Shown: piece after piece, positions 23,780 to 36,050 of the stretch
How positions within the stretch are numbered: the first letter of the stretch is position 1
How the letters are laid out: each line of letters starts with the position of its first letter
Source: Zygnema cylindricum
Lineage: Eukaryota > Streptophyta > Zygnematophyceae > Zygnematales > Zygnemataceae
Assembly: GCA_037447655.1 (NCBI GenBank)
Contig: JBBHKE010001776.1
Location: 295,803 to 359,802, forward strand
Length of the DNA stretch: 64,000 nt
Direction: 5' to 3'
Translations under genes and position numbers: made by a program
Notes under the pieces: generated by a model
Seen by the model: only the letters and a program-made list of their open reading frames with translations
Database searches by the model: none
Told to the model about the DNA's origin: nothing

Positions 23780-24281
23780 CACCGTGAATCGTTATTAGCG
23801 TATTGTACGCTATATCGGCACCCCGAAATTTTGACATCGATACACGAAATACAGTGGTTGAATCTAATTTATCTTTGACATTAAATGCGGTACTTGTATA
23901 TTAGCGTCAACGGTATGACCGTACTGAATGCATGAATAGTGTGGTGTACGGAAGTAGTTTGATAGTACAACATTGTACTTCTTTTAAGTAAAAAAGTACA
24001 AATAATGATTTAAAACAGGCCATTATCGTGTAAATGCGTTTTGACAAACCACGTAGTGCAAACGTCATAGTGACGATAAACTGTACGTTTTTTCAGATTC
24101 TGTACGATTACCTTATTTACAGTAGAGGATATTAGCTTGCCAAATTAGAGTACACCGCATAAATTAGAGTAAATTCCTTTTTGAAACAGTTCTATCACAT
24201 AAATTAAAGTAAATTACTCTAATTTTTTTTTTATCTTTTTTTACTCTAATTTTTTCATTACTCTAATTACGATGCGCGGTG
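23780..24281. mobile_element. Tc1/mariner-like MITE (family B), copy 2
   Basis: TA|CACCGTGAATCGTTATTAG and CTCTAATTACGATGCGCGGTG|TA. Its length and internal landmarks match copy 1. It sits near the right end of the candidate Harbinger-like composite, so it inserted later. Confidence 0.85.
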
Positions 24282-24568
24282 TACCCCACTTTTCGACTGA
24301 TGGAACTTGACCCTAAGACTGTGTATTTTTGTAGCTTGTTGGCGTTTCAAACTTATTTTGGTCATTCGGATTTCAAATGACGCAATGCCCTAAGCTCGAT
24401 CGCCAACTCAGCATATTATGACGTGGCACACTGCTTCTGGCGCGGACGGCAAATTTGCTGCCTTGTCATCACCCTCACCTGCCATAGTGGCAGTTTTCTT
24501 GGCGTTGGTGTTTTAGGTGATTTTATGTGGCAATAGATTTGAACGGCCGATCTTCCTTTACGAGTATT

Positions 24569-24695
24569 CACGTGGTGACCAACCGCTACGATTGGTCTAG
24601 GGCCGTCAGGGTCACTGTCCGAATCATGTCTCTGCCGTGGCCTGTCTTCCCAGGCTATGTTCATAACCAATACTGTGTAGGAGAGATACACGTGC
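24569..24695 (+). promoter_or_regulatory. Two G-box (CACGTG) cores upstream of HPR1
   Basis: CACGTG occurs at 24,569-24,574 and 24,690-24,695, about 580 and 460 bp upstream of the HPR1 start codon. G-boxes are common in light-regulated plant promoters and HPR1 is light-regulated in flowering plants, but a 6-base palindrome is weak evidence on its own. No clear TATA box is seen close to the start. Confidence 0.25.
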
Positions 24696-25149
24696 GAAAA
24701 CGCGTGCAAACGCTATATCTTGCTGACCCCGTATAATATACTGTTGCGAGAGAACGCATAATATGCATATAATATGGTATTAAAATATATAGTTTCTACA
24801 CGCATTTTCGCACTTCTGACCTATGCTGTGTTAGTGTCACGGTGTCACCAATCACCATCATTAAAACCATCGTCAAACATACGACAGATCAAAAGTGCGG
24901 AAACGATCTGGAAGCCCTGTATTCTATGCATACTTTGTGTATTTTTCGGGTTATAGCATGCCTATAAAACGGGGCTGGCGTTTGCTCGCGTTTCGCACTT
25001 TTAAACTAATGGAACATACCGTGCGGCACCTGAGAAGCCTGCAAAAAGTGTTTAAAGTCGTTCATGGGTTCACTTCGACCCTCTGTACTCTTTGCTTGTG
25101 GATTTCCTAGTAGCAAACTAAAACAGACAGCTCCAGAACATCTACAAAG

Positions 25150-28100
25150 ATGGGAAAAACAGTTTTGCCTGTGCAGGTGAGCTGTTTTTGTCTCTGTGTA
25201 CTACGACAATTGTAGCGAATCTTTTGTAACTGAATGGACCTGCTTTAACGAGAAATCCTTATGCTGTCTCAAATTTGAAAAGATCAGCTTTTATACATTT
25301 GGTAAATGCTTTCAGAATCTGTTACGGAAGTGAGTGCGTATGCCATTTTGAAGTAGGAGAACTTGTCGCAATGTTGAATGAACATTTGTCAAACTTGAGT
25401 ATATTTGTCCAAGCACCAAAGCCATATATTTCTATGTCGCACTTTCTTTTCCGAGCTGCCTAATTTTTTCCGTTACCTGCGAAGTTTTGGTTTTTTTTTT
25501 TTTTCCCTACATAAGCGATTTTAAGCCTTCATCAAGCTAGGAAATTACAATGTGGCTATTTCATCAGTCAGACATTCGTTATTTTAAGCTGGAGCAAAGT
25601 ATTAAAAGTTACTTAATGTGAGAACATGCGGTAACAATGTTTGATGGACATTACAGTTTTGACATTTGCGCACTACTCCCAATTTAAATTCACAAATTCT
25701 GTACAATACCAGCTGCAGGTTACACACACAGATACTCCTCAATAAAATCATCTTTTGGCGCTTTGGTAAATGAGATTTTTTCTAAGTCACATTGCTCCGT
25801 TTCATAAAGAATTTAGATGCAGAATATTTTTAACAGTTCCTTATAGCCAGCTGAACCAGGAAATCTGCACATGGAAATCTGCATATGGAAGTCTGCAATG
25901 TACATGTAATTGCAACGATAACAAACACTCTAATTGAAGGCAGAAATGGTTTGGAAGCAGGTGGTGAATCCTGGTGGAAAGTTCCGAGTGGTATCCACTA
26001 AGCCTATGCCCGGAAGTCGCTGGATACAGCTTCTCACTGCTTCTAATATTCGTCTGGAGGTGTGGTTGCCCTGTCATTATCTGGCATTCTTCATGTTTAT
26101 TCAAAGCATCACGCGTGTCTGATATATGATATACAAAGCTACACTTTTCACAGTTTTATCTCAACAAATGGCTCGACCACTGATATTTTACACTTGGCTT
26201 GGATAATGTCATTATGGCCCTTGTTCAAACCGTCTACAGAACAGCTCTTCAGCTTGAGGGAACCGCAGTTGCCTCACACTACTATCGAACTCTTTGTGGG
26301 AACCGACTTGCTATATTTGTTAAGCTAACAGAAATCCATGACTGCTTCTTGTGATCAAGGAATGCATTCCCCCATAAATGACTCTTTTAAGTATTATTTT
26401 TTTAAGTTTTATTTTCAGTCTTGCTTTTCAACAACTGGTTCATAGACTTGCGCCCCCGTTAAATCTCACGAGTGTGTAAGAAAGCTGGTTTCATCAGTTA
26501 GCTGGATTACTTCTTTTCCCCTGCCTTGTATTCATTAAGGCGGCCTTATTCATACAATATCGTGTATAAATACAAAATTTGTTATGAATGGTGCACAGCA
26601 TTGGTGATTGAGCTACCGATTTTGGAGTATACCTGAATAACTGGCTTTCATCTTGCTCACAAAGTCACCTCCTAAGCTGGCAACTAAGCTATTTAGTTTG
26701 CAATATAAGAGTGGTTATGGTGGCACTAAGGAATATGTCTTTGCATTTTATACTTCTTTCCCTGCTTTTGACACATCATTCAAGGTTTGAAGTATCGTTA
26801 CTACTAAATCCTGTCCTCATTAGAGACACTTGGATTTGAAGACACCAGTTTTCCCTTTGCATTCCTGAGCTTTGCGCTTCTACTGAAAGGCTGGCCCTAT
26901 TTGGCGAGGAGGGGGTTGTTATCTTCTTGAACAGATTTGCACTGCGAAGAAGACGATTCTTGATGAGGATGACATCATCTCTCTTATTGGCAACAAATGT
27001 GATGGTGTCATTGGCCAGGTCTGTGTAATGAAATCACATTTTTTTCTTCATTCATTCCTTCTGCATTTGTATTGCAAATGCTCCACAGGACTTATAACTG
27101 TCCAATGTATTTCCAGGCGATCACCTTTCGTTGTTTTTTTTTAATGGGCTATCACTGGGTTCATCAATTTGTACATGACTAAAGTGAGACCTTTGCTTTT
27201 TTTGTGGGTGGGTATGTTCAGCTTACTGAAATTTGGGGCGATAAGCTCTTTTCTGCCCTGGCACGAGCTGGTGGGAAGTCCTTCAGTAACATGGCAGTGG
27301 GGTATAACAATGTTGATGTTGAGGCAGCAACTCGTCACGGGATTGCAGTCGGAAACACACCTGTAAATTCTGTTCTCTCCTTGTCGTGACCCCTAGCTGT
27401 TAATAAATGAGCTATTAGTGTGAACATTTCATTAGAATTAATTACGATAAATTATGGTCTGCTACATGGCTCACTATGGGCCACTTAACTAAATAGTCTT
27501 ATTAGCACTAATGTGATTTTGGGTGAAAAACAAACTCACTCGAGTTAGAGTGATTAAAACTGAAAGTGGTGGGCTGTGCGCTGTACTTTCATAGCAGAGC
27601 TGAGTGTGGACTAATGCAACGGTTGGTCACATTGTCATATGCTCTGTAAATGGTCATCCTGGTAGCTGATTGCTCTGAGCTGGTCATTTGTGAGGGAGGA
27701 TTGCTACAGCATCTTTGTACAGTCTTAATCTGTTTTTAAGTTATCATTTTGTGAATGAAACACTACCAAACCTTTTGCTGTCACACTGTCAAGTATTTAG
27801 CCTCCACAAACTTGTAATCCCATTCAATTGATGAGCACATTGACTGTTGGACTGCTTCGTGAAGAGTGCATTTAGTTTGACGTCACCTCTCTATTGTGGA
27901 ATTGTAGTGATTGATCAGGACAACTTATAGAAAGCTTTTATTATGAGAGATTTGTTTGTTACCTCTTTTAATGCTTCATTCTTTGCATAACGTTTAGATT
28001 TTGCTTGAGATTTGTTCTTTTGTTTCCTTTAGAGATGGGCTTGCTGTTGCATTTGCATATCATGGAAGCTCTTGGGCTCATGAGTCGGAAGTCGGAGGAT

Positions 28101-31100
28101 AAAAGTCTCCTGATAAACCACTGAGTCTTCAACTCGTATTCTGTCATAACAAATACTTCAGAGGTCGGAGTATGACTTTTGTACGGAAAACCACCAAACG
28201 TTTTCAACGTGTTCCTAACTTGTCTTTACCTTGTCTTCAACTTGTCGTCAACTTGGGCATTGTTCTTGGCAGGGTGTTCTGACGGAGACGACTGCTGAGC
28301 TGGCAGCAGCTCTCACTCTCACGGCAGCACGCCGGGTCGTTGAGGCCGATGACTTCATGCGAGCGGGCAAATATGATGGCTGGCTACCAACAATGTAATT
28401 TGTTTGTTTGTTTATTTTATACATATATATATTTTTTGTTCTTTTGCTGGTGGTGTCCAGTCGAAGTGATAACTTGATGCAGGCAGGAAAATATGATGGC
28501 TGGCTGCCAACATATTAATTTGTCTGTGTTTTTTTTTTTGTTTTTTTTTTTTTTGTTAGTGGGTCAAGTCCAAGTTATGACTTCATGCGGGCAGGCAAAT
28601 ATGATGGCTGAAGAACAATAATGTAATTTGTTTTGTTAGTCTTTTTTTTTTTTGTTCTTTCTGTTAGTGGTGTTAAGTGATATAAGTGTTAATGTTGGAG
28701 ACCAAAGAAATCAGCTATGTACCTCAAACTGCCTTGGCTTATTTGCCCTTAAGGTTATCGTCATAGAAACAGGAAAACATATATGCTGGTTGATCTCATT
28801 TCTGAACCTGGATTACTTGGCCGTGTGAACAGGTTTGTGGGAAATCTGCTCAAAGGTCAAACAGTGGGAATTATCGGAGCAGGACGAATAGGTGGTGCAT
28901 ATGCTCGCATGATGGTGAATATATGAGGCCCCTGTTCCTGATTCGCCAACTAATAAGGAATTATTAATGATAATGACATTCAGGGCTCCTTAGTTTTTCC
29001 TGGTTCAGATGCCAGTTGTCAGCCTGTCTTCTTGGGAGACAAAGGACCTGTTGGAGCAGAAAAAGTGTTTTAAGTTAAAAAATCTGCCTCTATATCAGGA
29101 CTTGGGAAGATAGCCCTGTGATAGGCCTACCTTCACGTTAACCTTGAAACCTTTGTCTTAAGAGTCTTACAGGTTCAATTATTGGCGTTACTGGCCAGAA
29201 GTTGCAGTAATCGCACAGAAAAAGTGTATGAAACGTTCACTTTTTTGTATGACTACTGCAGTTAATGCCCGGTAAGGCCAGTGATTTTGTGTGTGTAATA
29301 GGGAATTAGCTGGACACGGCATCTTGTTTAACTTATAAACTCTCTTTCTATCTATGCACATGTACACTTTGCGCGTTTCACATTTCTGCCCATTTTAACC
29401 CGCCCCACCCCTTCCCTTGTTAGTTGACTTCAAATCATCATTAGGCCTGGTCATTGCCTAGAAAACTAACGAGCTCTTGGGGTCAAACACATAGGACTTG
29501 TACTTGCTTCATAATGTAAATCTGGAAATTTATTCCAAATACAGATTTGCTGCAACTGTTGGTTTGCTGTTTATGTAGAGTAGAGGTACATGAAATGTAT
29601 TTTGAACCATAGGTGGCCAACGACTGGTTTGGATGTGGCGTTGTAGGTGGAAGGATTCAAAATGAATGTCATATATTACGACCTCTATCAGTCTACCCGG
29701 CTGGAGAAGTTTGTTTCAGGTACACTTTACACTTACAGCAGGAAAGCTTGCAGCTAGAGACTGGTGCACCTAATAGGTGGCATTGTTTGCTATTTGTAAG
29801 CTTTTATTTTTTTGAATGAAGAGATGTTGGTTTGGAATACGGTGATAAATTGCAATGTTAAACAATGCAAGTGCCTCTGCTGCATTGGCAAGTAAGGACT
29901 TTGTTTGCAAATGTCCTAAGCAGTATGTCAGGCTCTTCTAGGATCATCCAGGTTTGCATTACTTTGACAGGTGCAAGTGTTAGAAATGTATAGCGCGGGG
30001 TTTACTTTAGTTTTTTTTTCTCTAGTTTAGGTTAGGAAGACAACCTCAACTTTCAACCGCATGCCAACAGAGCGCTGAGAAAAAACAAGCTACACTATTA
30101 AGGCTATTTGATGTCCAGGGGCCAGAAAAAACTGGCATCGAATTAGTGTTATCAACTCTTGTAGCGATTCACAATGTTATTCCCGTTTTTTCTTTTGACT
30201 TGTTAAATCTGTAAGCTGGTGCGTAGAACTGATGAATGTTGTCGATACGTGGCAGCGTATGGGGAGTTCCTGCGCTCACAGGGGGAGACACCTGTCACGT
30301 GGAAAAGGGCGAGCTCAGCAGAGGAAGTTCTTCGTGAGGCAGACGTGGTAAGCACCAACTAACCACTATCCAGTAGATTCGCTTTCATGACATTGTGTTT
30401 AGATTGCAACACTTTAGGTTAGCTACTTAACTTGGTAATCAATCCCTGCTAGTTTGGTCACAAGTCAAAAGAGCAATTCAGTGGCCTGGTTCTGTCTCTC
30501 AAAGTTGTTTCCCTTGTTAAGGTGAACTTAGGTGAAGGACGACCTCCTGTCAGTTGGTTTGTAAGAGCATGCAAAGACTTTGTAGGCAGCAAGCAGGAGA
30601 TTGGTACATACCCTGCAACTGTTCATGTTCTTAAATAGTTGCTGATGGTCGACAGAGGACACCACTGGTCTGGAGTATCAAGAGGGGTCAGTGTCTAGTT
30701 CTTCTCTGAATACTGGAAACTAGACGCGGGAAACTTGGGATTGCAGGTGAGTCTACATCCGATATTGGACAAGACCACCTTCCATCTCATTGACACTCGA
30801 CGACTTGCTATGATGAAGAAGGTGAGGCAGCTCATCCAGGTTCTTGTGGTCTATGTATAGCTGCCATACTACATGCTGCTACACAAAGACACTGTTTATT
30901 TGTGGGTATGTTGTCAATTCACCTCCTTTTCTGCATTCTTCTCTCTATTCTCTTTCAACGGTCTTGAGTTCTTTATTTTCAAGCTTTGGCATAATTGTCA
31001 CCAGTTTACTCGTTTCCATTCTATTTTTGCAAGAAATTGCGGTGAAAACTCCATCCATTTTGTCAATGGGTTTCATGCAGCAAAGACGTGTGCATTAAAG

Positions 31101-34100
31101 TCTTTGTGGTACTTTACTTTGTGTTGGGTGAGGAGTTCAGGAGGCAGTGCTTATCAACTGCAGTCGAGGTCCTGTCGTGGACGAGGTAGCCCTTGTACAA
31201 CATCTCAAATGCAACCCAATGTTCCGGGCAGGCCTTGATGTTTTTGAGGTACGTGGATTGCATCAAACATTTCCTTCCAGAATGCTTGACTGGAGGGCTT
31301 GGGAATTGTGGATTGTGAGGTGTTCCATCTGTTGTCTGCCATCATTCATTAGCATTTCTAATTTGTATTGTGTAGTTTTTTATAATGGAGGAAAAATATT
31401 ATGGAAAATGTTATGAAAAATGTTATGCAGGAAATGTAAAAAGATACATATGTGTTCGTTGAGCACAGCACCAGCTTAGACAATCATCCTGCTTTTTGAA
31501 ATCCATACCAAATTGAGGCCAGACCAGAAGCAAACATCTCTGTCCTAACCGATTGAGCACTTAAATTTTGTAGCGTGTTATGGACCCCTATTATGAAAAG
31601 ATCATGGTTACTTTATATAAAGCCAACCTGGCTGTCCTATTTTTGCTGACCCTGTTTGCACTCTGTTATGCAGGATGAGCCTAAAATGAAACCCGGTTTG
31701 GCCGAGTTACCCAATGTGGTGGTGGTGCCTCATATTGCCTCTGCTTCGCAGGTCAGCCCCCTGCAAGGAAATTCAGCAAGATTTTTGCACTTAACTGGAG
31801 TCGAGGGTCTGGTGTTGTCGAGTCCATGCCAGTCCAGGTGGTGTAAATCGTAGCTGTTTGCACTGATTTTATGAGTTGTATCTACAGATGTTTGCTTCAA
31901 CTTCCATGAGAAAACCTGACAGCAGACGGTTGGGGAGTTGGTGTTGCAGTGGACACGAGCGGGCATGGCTACCCTTGCAGCTCTAAATGTTGCGGTAAGA
32001 CTGCCTTTTGACTTAAAAATTCCTTTCAAGTGTTATTAAGAACTACAATAAGAAGGTTTCGCTGCTTTTTTCGGTTTTGCTGCTTTTTGCTCAAAACAGA
32101 TCGTCTGTTGGGTTGATCAAATTTGACCCAGACAAGTCCTTAAAGCTATTTTATTGACCGGTTCAACACATCCAGTAACCTTAGAAATGACGTTGTTTGT
32201 ACCAATGAAAATATATGTCTATTAGCAGCTTGTTAACAATTCAATCCGTTCTCCATTTTGAAAATTCAATCCGTTCTCCATTTTGAGTGCCTAATATGAG
32301 GCCTTGTTATTTTGGACATGGACAGGGAGTCCTTTTAGGCCATCCTGTGTGGCATAATCCGAATGACGTCGCGCCTTTTGTGGAGGACAACAATGCCCCT
32401 CCCCCGGCTTCCCCTAGCATTGTAAATGCCAAAGCAATTGGTGAGTCCTCTCACAGCACAATCTCATTAGCTTGTCTTAATGCCTGGTTGCAAACACTTC
32501 GGAAAGGCAGACCATTCAGCAGCGCAGTATGGTGTACTTAAAAGGTTTCTTAAGGTAAATTACAGCATTGTGTAGAGCAAAGCATGAATTAACGTTGTTG
32601 CGTATTGACCTGATTTTCACTCCATCTATTGCGATTAGACTTTCATACAAAAATCCAATATCTGTAGGTGCCAATTTTTTCAAGTTCTCGATATTTTCAA
32701 CTCTGGCTTTTTTGGTTTTGACGATCTCCCAAGCCCGATGGGATTATAGTCTTGCAGCTGTTTGTCAACTTGTGCTTTATTTGGCTCTGATAGCGTGGAT
32801 AGGCACCGTTTAAATGGACAAAACTTTAAGTCGTATAGGGAATCTCTTGTTGAGATGTTTATCGACTATACAAATAATTTGTTTGGAAGCATAAACTATG
32901 TGAAAACCGTAAACAATGTTTGCAATTGAAATGATTGATATTTATATTAACGCTTCAAATATATCGACAATTTCATTATTGAAATTGTTACATCAGCAAA
33001 TTCTGAAATCCACTGAAAAACGGATGTTCCAGTACGATATGCAACACTATTAATTAATAATGATGTATGCGGATGATCAGTATAAATGACAACTTCCATA
33101 CGAGAATTGAAGTGACAAGTTGACATGCTATATTGCCTAGTTGGGCATCTAGTAGTGATATTGTGATTGCCAACAATATCTAGATGTGTGATACACCTGT
33201 CCATCTACTTTCTCTTTTCTATCTGGCTGTTGAGGGTCTAGTGAAGCTAGACTGCTGACCATATATATATACATGGTCAGTAGTCTAGCTTCACTAGACC
33301 CTCAACAGCCAGATAGAAAAGTATATACATAAAGAATGGTCAGTTGTCCAGCTTCACTAGACCCTCAACAGCCAGATAGAAAAGAGAAAGTAGATGTGGT
33401 TTTTTTCCCCTTTGTTGCCATGGCATCAAAAAAACAGAATTAAAAACTTCTTTCTGATCCACAAATTTGAAAAAACCCAAAAGCTTGTAAACTCTAGGGG
33501 CCACTGACGTGTCGCAATTCTTTTACATATGGATATGTTGCATCATACCATTGGTAAAATACATAGGCCATGTTCACTTTTTGTAATATAATAAACCGCA
33601 ATATGTATTGTGTTCTCCACAAGTTACGTAAGCTATAGTCATAGCTTCCTGCACTATATAAGTAGGACATGTATGATTTTCGTTTACTCCCCAAACCACC
33701 AATATGTTGGTGGCTCTTTGAAGCTGCAACATCTATGTATGAAAACATCCACATTTTACTTCACAAGTGATCACTATTGGTGTAAGGAGTTATTACTGTC
33801 AATGTGAAATTAGAATCAATAACACTAATCTGGAGTTGTTTGACGTGGCGTAAGGTTGTCCGTTCATTTAATTTTGTAGGGCTATTGTCGCTTACAGTTA
33901 TTGCCAACTTGACCATTTTACTTGACTTCGGTTACCCAACCTTGCCTGGATCCAATTGTTCCTTTTCGTAAAATGGGCAGTGTAGTGTTGCACATCAAGG
34001 ATTCCGGTATTTGGTCTGGACATGTCAACAGGTCACAGTTAGCTTCCTCCTTATAAAGCATACATAAAGATCCTAAAACGGGACATGGTCACAAATATTT

Positions 34101-34624
34101 TATTGGGCATGAAAGGAGAAGTGGGTGGTAATGGGCGTTGGAAAATGCTTAGATGTGTCAAAAGTCAACGCATTAAACAACTGTTTGTCCTCCTAGATTA
34201 GTTTCTTATTCAAGAAAAAACTCGGAACGTTTCCATTAGTTCTTTGTCGTAGGTACACGTGTTTTATCTCTCTCCCTTTCTAACCTCAGGAAGGCGTTCA
34301 GACAATTCTTTGCTCTCGTTGCTTTTTTGTTGATAGAAGACACGTAGCCGTCCCTTTTTAAATGTGCTCTTCTGCCCTTCTCTCTTTCTTTCTCTCTTTC
34401 ATTTCTGGTTTGTTTAATTCTGTGTGTGTTTTTTCAGTTTGGATTTAGCTTTTCCTTTCTTTTGATTCCTTGTACTCAGATGTTTTGCCATTGCACATTT
34501 AAAAAAAGCTTATTATTTTCTTCTTTACCATCCTTGGAGGTATATTCTCAACCGCGGTGAAACAATTTGGGTGTCTTATTTTGGATTTGCAGGTCTACCG
34601 TCCTATGTTCCTTCAAAACTGTGA
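25150..34624 (+). CDS. HPR1: Peroxisomal NADH-dependent hydroxypyruvate reductase, 14 exons
   Basis: Reduces hydroxypyruvate to D-glycerate with NADH in the photorespiratory cycle in peroxisomes. Exons traced by phase: 25,150-25,176; 25,961-26,059; 26,935-27,018; 27,222-27,362; 28,273-28,394; 28,833-28,914; 29,647-29,719; 30,256-30,347; 30,747-30,821; 31,141-31,248; 31,674-31,751; 31,950-31,994; 32,326-32,440; 34,593-34,624. All introns are GT-AG. The sum is 1,173 nt, 390 residues, close to the land-plant enzyme (about 386). Landmarks: SNMAVGYNNVDVEAA in exon 4; nucleotide-binding G173-A-G175-R-I-G178; catalytic Arg274 (NCSRGPV), Glu near 301-303 (VFEDEP) and His321 (VPHIASAS); final tripeptide SKL, a type 1 peroxisomal signal, encoded by the tiny last exon. 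The start has good context (AAAGATGGG). I see no frameshift or stop in any exon, which sets it apart from every other gene here. The 27-nt first exon is the least certain. Confidence 0.93.
28351..28690 (+). repeat. Tandem decayed copies of the exon 5 3' end inside HPR1 intron 5
   Basis: The end of exon 5 (GACTTCATGC...AAATATGATGGCTGG) starts at 28,351. Related copies start at 28,471 and 28,579, each followed by the same T-rich intron start and a TGTTAGTGG-like phrase. The second copy has lost the GT donor (CATATTAATTTG for CAATGTAATTTG). The third has TGA in place of the Trp codon but keeps AATGTAATTTG. The period is about 120 then 108 bp. Confidence 0.85.
29170..29290. repeat. Imperfect inverted repeat in HPR1 intron 6
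   Basis: Phrases around TTGCAGTAATCGCACAGAAAA and CACTTTTTTGTATGACTACT with TGCAG are inverted counterparts with several mismatches, forming a possible stem of about 25-30 bp. It resembles a small decayed foldback element. No TSD was found. Confidence 0.45.
32441..32541 (+). other. Alternative HPR1 C-terminus if intron 13 is retained
   Basis: Exon 13 reads on past the GTGAGT donor in the same frame, through G-ESSHSTISLACL, to a TAA at 32,539. The product would be 413 residues with a 33-residue tail ending WCT and no SKL. In pumpkin, alternative processing of HPR pre-mRNA is known to give peroxisomal and cytosolic forms, so a similar switch is possible here. Nothing in the sequence proves that it is used. 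Confidence 0.35.
33202..33396. mobile_element. Foldback/MITE-like element with duplicated right arm in HPR1 intron 13
   Basis: The left arm (33,202-33,262) begins CATCTACTTTCTC. Its reverse complement occurs twice on the right, at 33,273-33,321 (one mismatch over 49 bases) and 33,336-33,396 (three mismatches over 61 bases), the latter ending GAGAAAGTAGATG. The first pair is separated by only about 10 AT bases, so the transcript can form a long near-perfect hairpin. I could not define a clear target duplication. Confidence 0.85.
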
Positions 34625-36050
34625 TTGCTTCTAGTCTTACTGATGATTTCGTAGGTGGACCGTGGTCTCGTAGAAGAGAGGCTTCACCGAGAATACTGAC
34701 TGGGGCTTTCGATGCTCCAGACTTGTAGAATAGATGACAGTTCGGCTTTTATAGTGATTTGTATTAAGTTCGTAGTTCCAGTCTGTGGAAGTAAAGGTAT
34801 GCGCTAAATTAGTATAGGCACTAGTCATTGTGTTATTTCGTTAGGTACTGTTTTCAGTTTGATATTTGTTGGGTGTTGTCTTTATTCTGTCTCGTCTTGT
34901 GTAGTAACAATTTTATTGCTCAAAAAGGAGCATCTGTAGATTTGTGTACTGCGTGTACCAATAGTAGCAACTAAATTTGCTTTGCTATATTTATAATCAT
35001 TTTTAACCAGTCCCATCCACCCATGCAGTCCAACTTCTGCAATCAGAGAGCTGTGCCCTTTTCCTCTCTTTTTGATACAGGGTGTTCTGGTTGAAATTAT
35101 GGTACTTAGTATTTTTAGCATCTGGAAGGTGAACCTCAGGTAACCTAGCTGATAGTCCGTCAAATTATTCCATTGCATATCGAAACGAATGGAAATGGTT
35201 GTCATAAAGCTAGACGGGTCTTGTGTGAATGTCGTCTAATACAGCAGAACGCAAAATCTACAATTTTCAATACCTCTGAATGTTCTGAATATCTCTGTTA
35301 GTTTCTTTCGCAAATGCTTTTCCATTTTTTTTCAACCTCCAATTTGACATAGCAATATGACGCATCGAGGTCTGTTGATGTCTAATGCCAGGTGCTGTAA
35401 CGTCAAGCATTGCCGGAAACAAATTCGAGCTGAAAATTTAATACTACTAGAAGCAACGGATTTTATGTCGAGTACATGTCACTAACTTAACTGTTGGTTT
35501 TGACTAATTTCTTGATGACAGGAAAAAAAGTATGTTTTGCTCCAATCGTAGGTCATATTGTCGGCCACTTGATTCCAGACCTGCTGACCATGCCTGAGAC
35601 CCAACAAATCACTAGATGAGAATGTATTAAATATTTTCTGATGGTATACCAATTTGCAAAACTCAGAAAACGAAATTCATCATCTTTCATCAGGCCCTCC
35701 AACAAAGCACAGGGATTTCTCTAAGATTACGATGTCTTAGGAGCTTCTAGTCTAGGACCATCTTGTCTTAGATTATACGCCCTTATCCTCCTCGGATAAC
35801 GAAACTTGGTGCAAGACGTCTACACCTTCCTTTGGTCACGTATTTGCGCTAATTCCATGGATGTAGCCCTTTGGCATCTCCTTATGTTTTCTGTGCGAGT
35901 GCTTGCCCTACCATTCCGAGTGGGGCCAGTGATGCTTGCTTGACTATGGGTAGATGTTGGAAGTTTCTTTGAGAGGTTTGCAAAGAACTACGCGCTGGAC
36001 ATGGAACCTCTAGTGCTCTCACTGCTGCTACACCAAGAATCGCTTGTCAG
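34625..36050. other. HPR1 downstream region, no gene seen
   Basis: This should hold the HPR1 3' UTR and terminator. I see no canonical AATAAA close behind the stop codon and no coding region. Confidence 0.5.

Larger units (their letters stand above)
21326..24313. mobile_element. Candidate PIF/Harbinger-like composite element with nested insertions
   Basis: GGGTCAAGTTCCATCAGTCG at 21,326 and its inverted counterpart CGACTGATGGAACTTGACCC ending at 24,313 are each flanked by TAA (21,323-21,325 and 24,314-24,316). Inside lie family C copy 2 with its duplicated flank (22,023-22,892) and family B copy 2 (23,780-24,281). Removing those leaves about 1.6 kb of non-coding sequence. Long matching TIRs and a 3-bp duplication support one element, but no sister copy is present here to confirm it. 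Confidence 0.55.

Noticed and set aside
25934-25960. HPR1 starting at the internal ATG of MVWKQVVNPGGK
   Set aside because: The exon at 25,150-25,176 (MGKTVLPVQ) joins in phase at a proper acceptor (AAGCAG at 25,960) and gives the better match to the plant N-terminus.
32441-32541. Treating the read-through stop as the real HPR1 end
   Set aside because: A GTGAGT donor follows the conserved PSIVNAKAIG, and a terminal exon at 34,593 in the correct phase encodes a tail ending SKL, as in land-plant HPR1. Read-through is kept only as an alternative.
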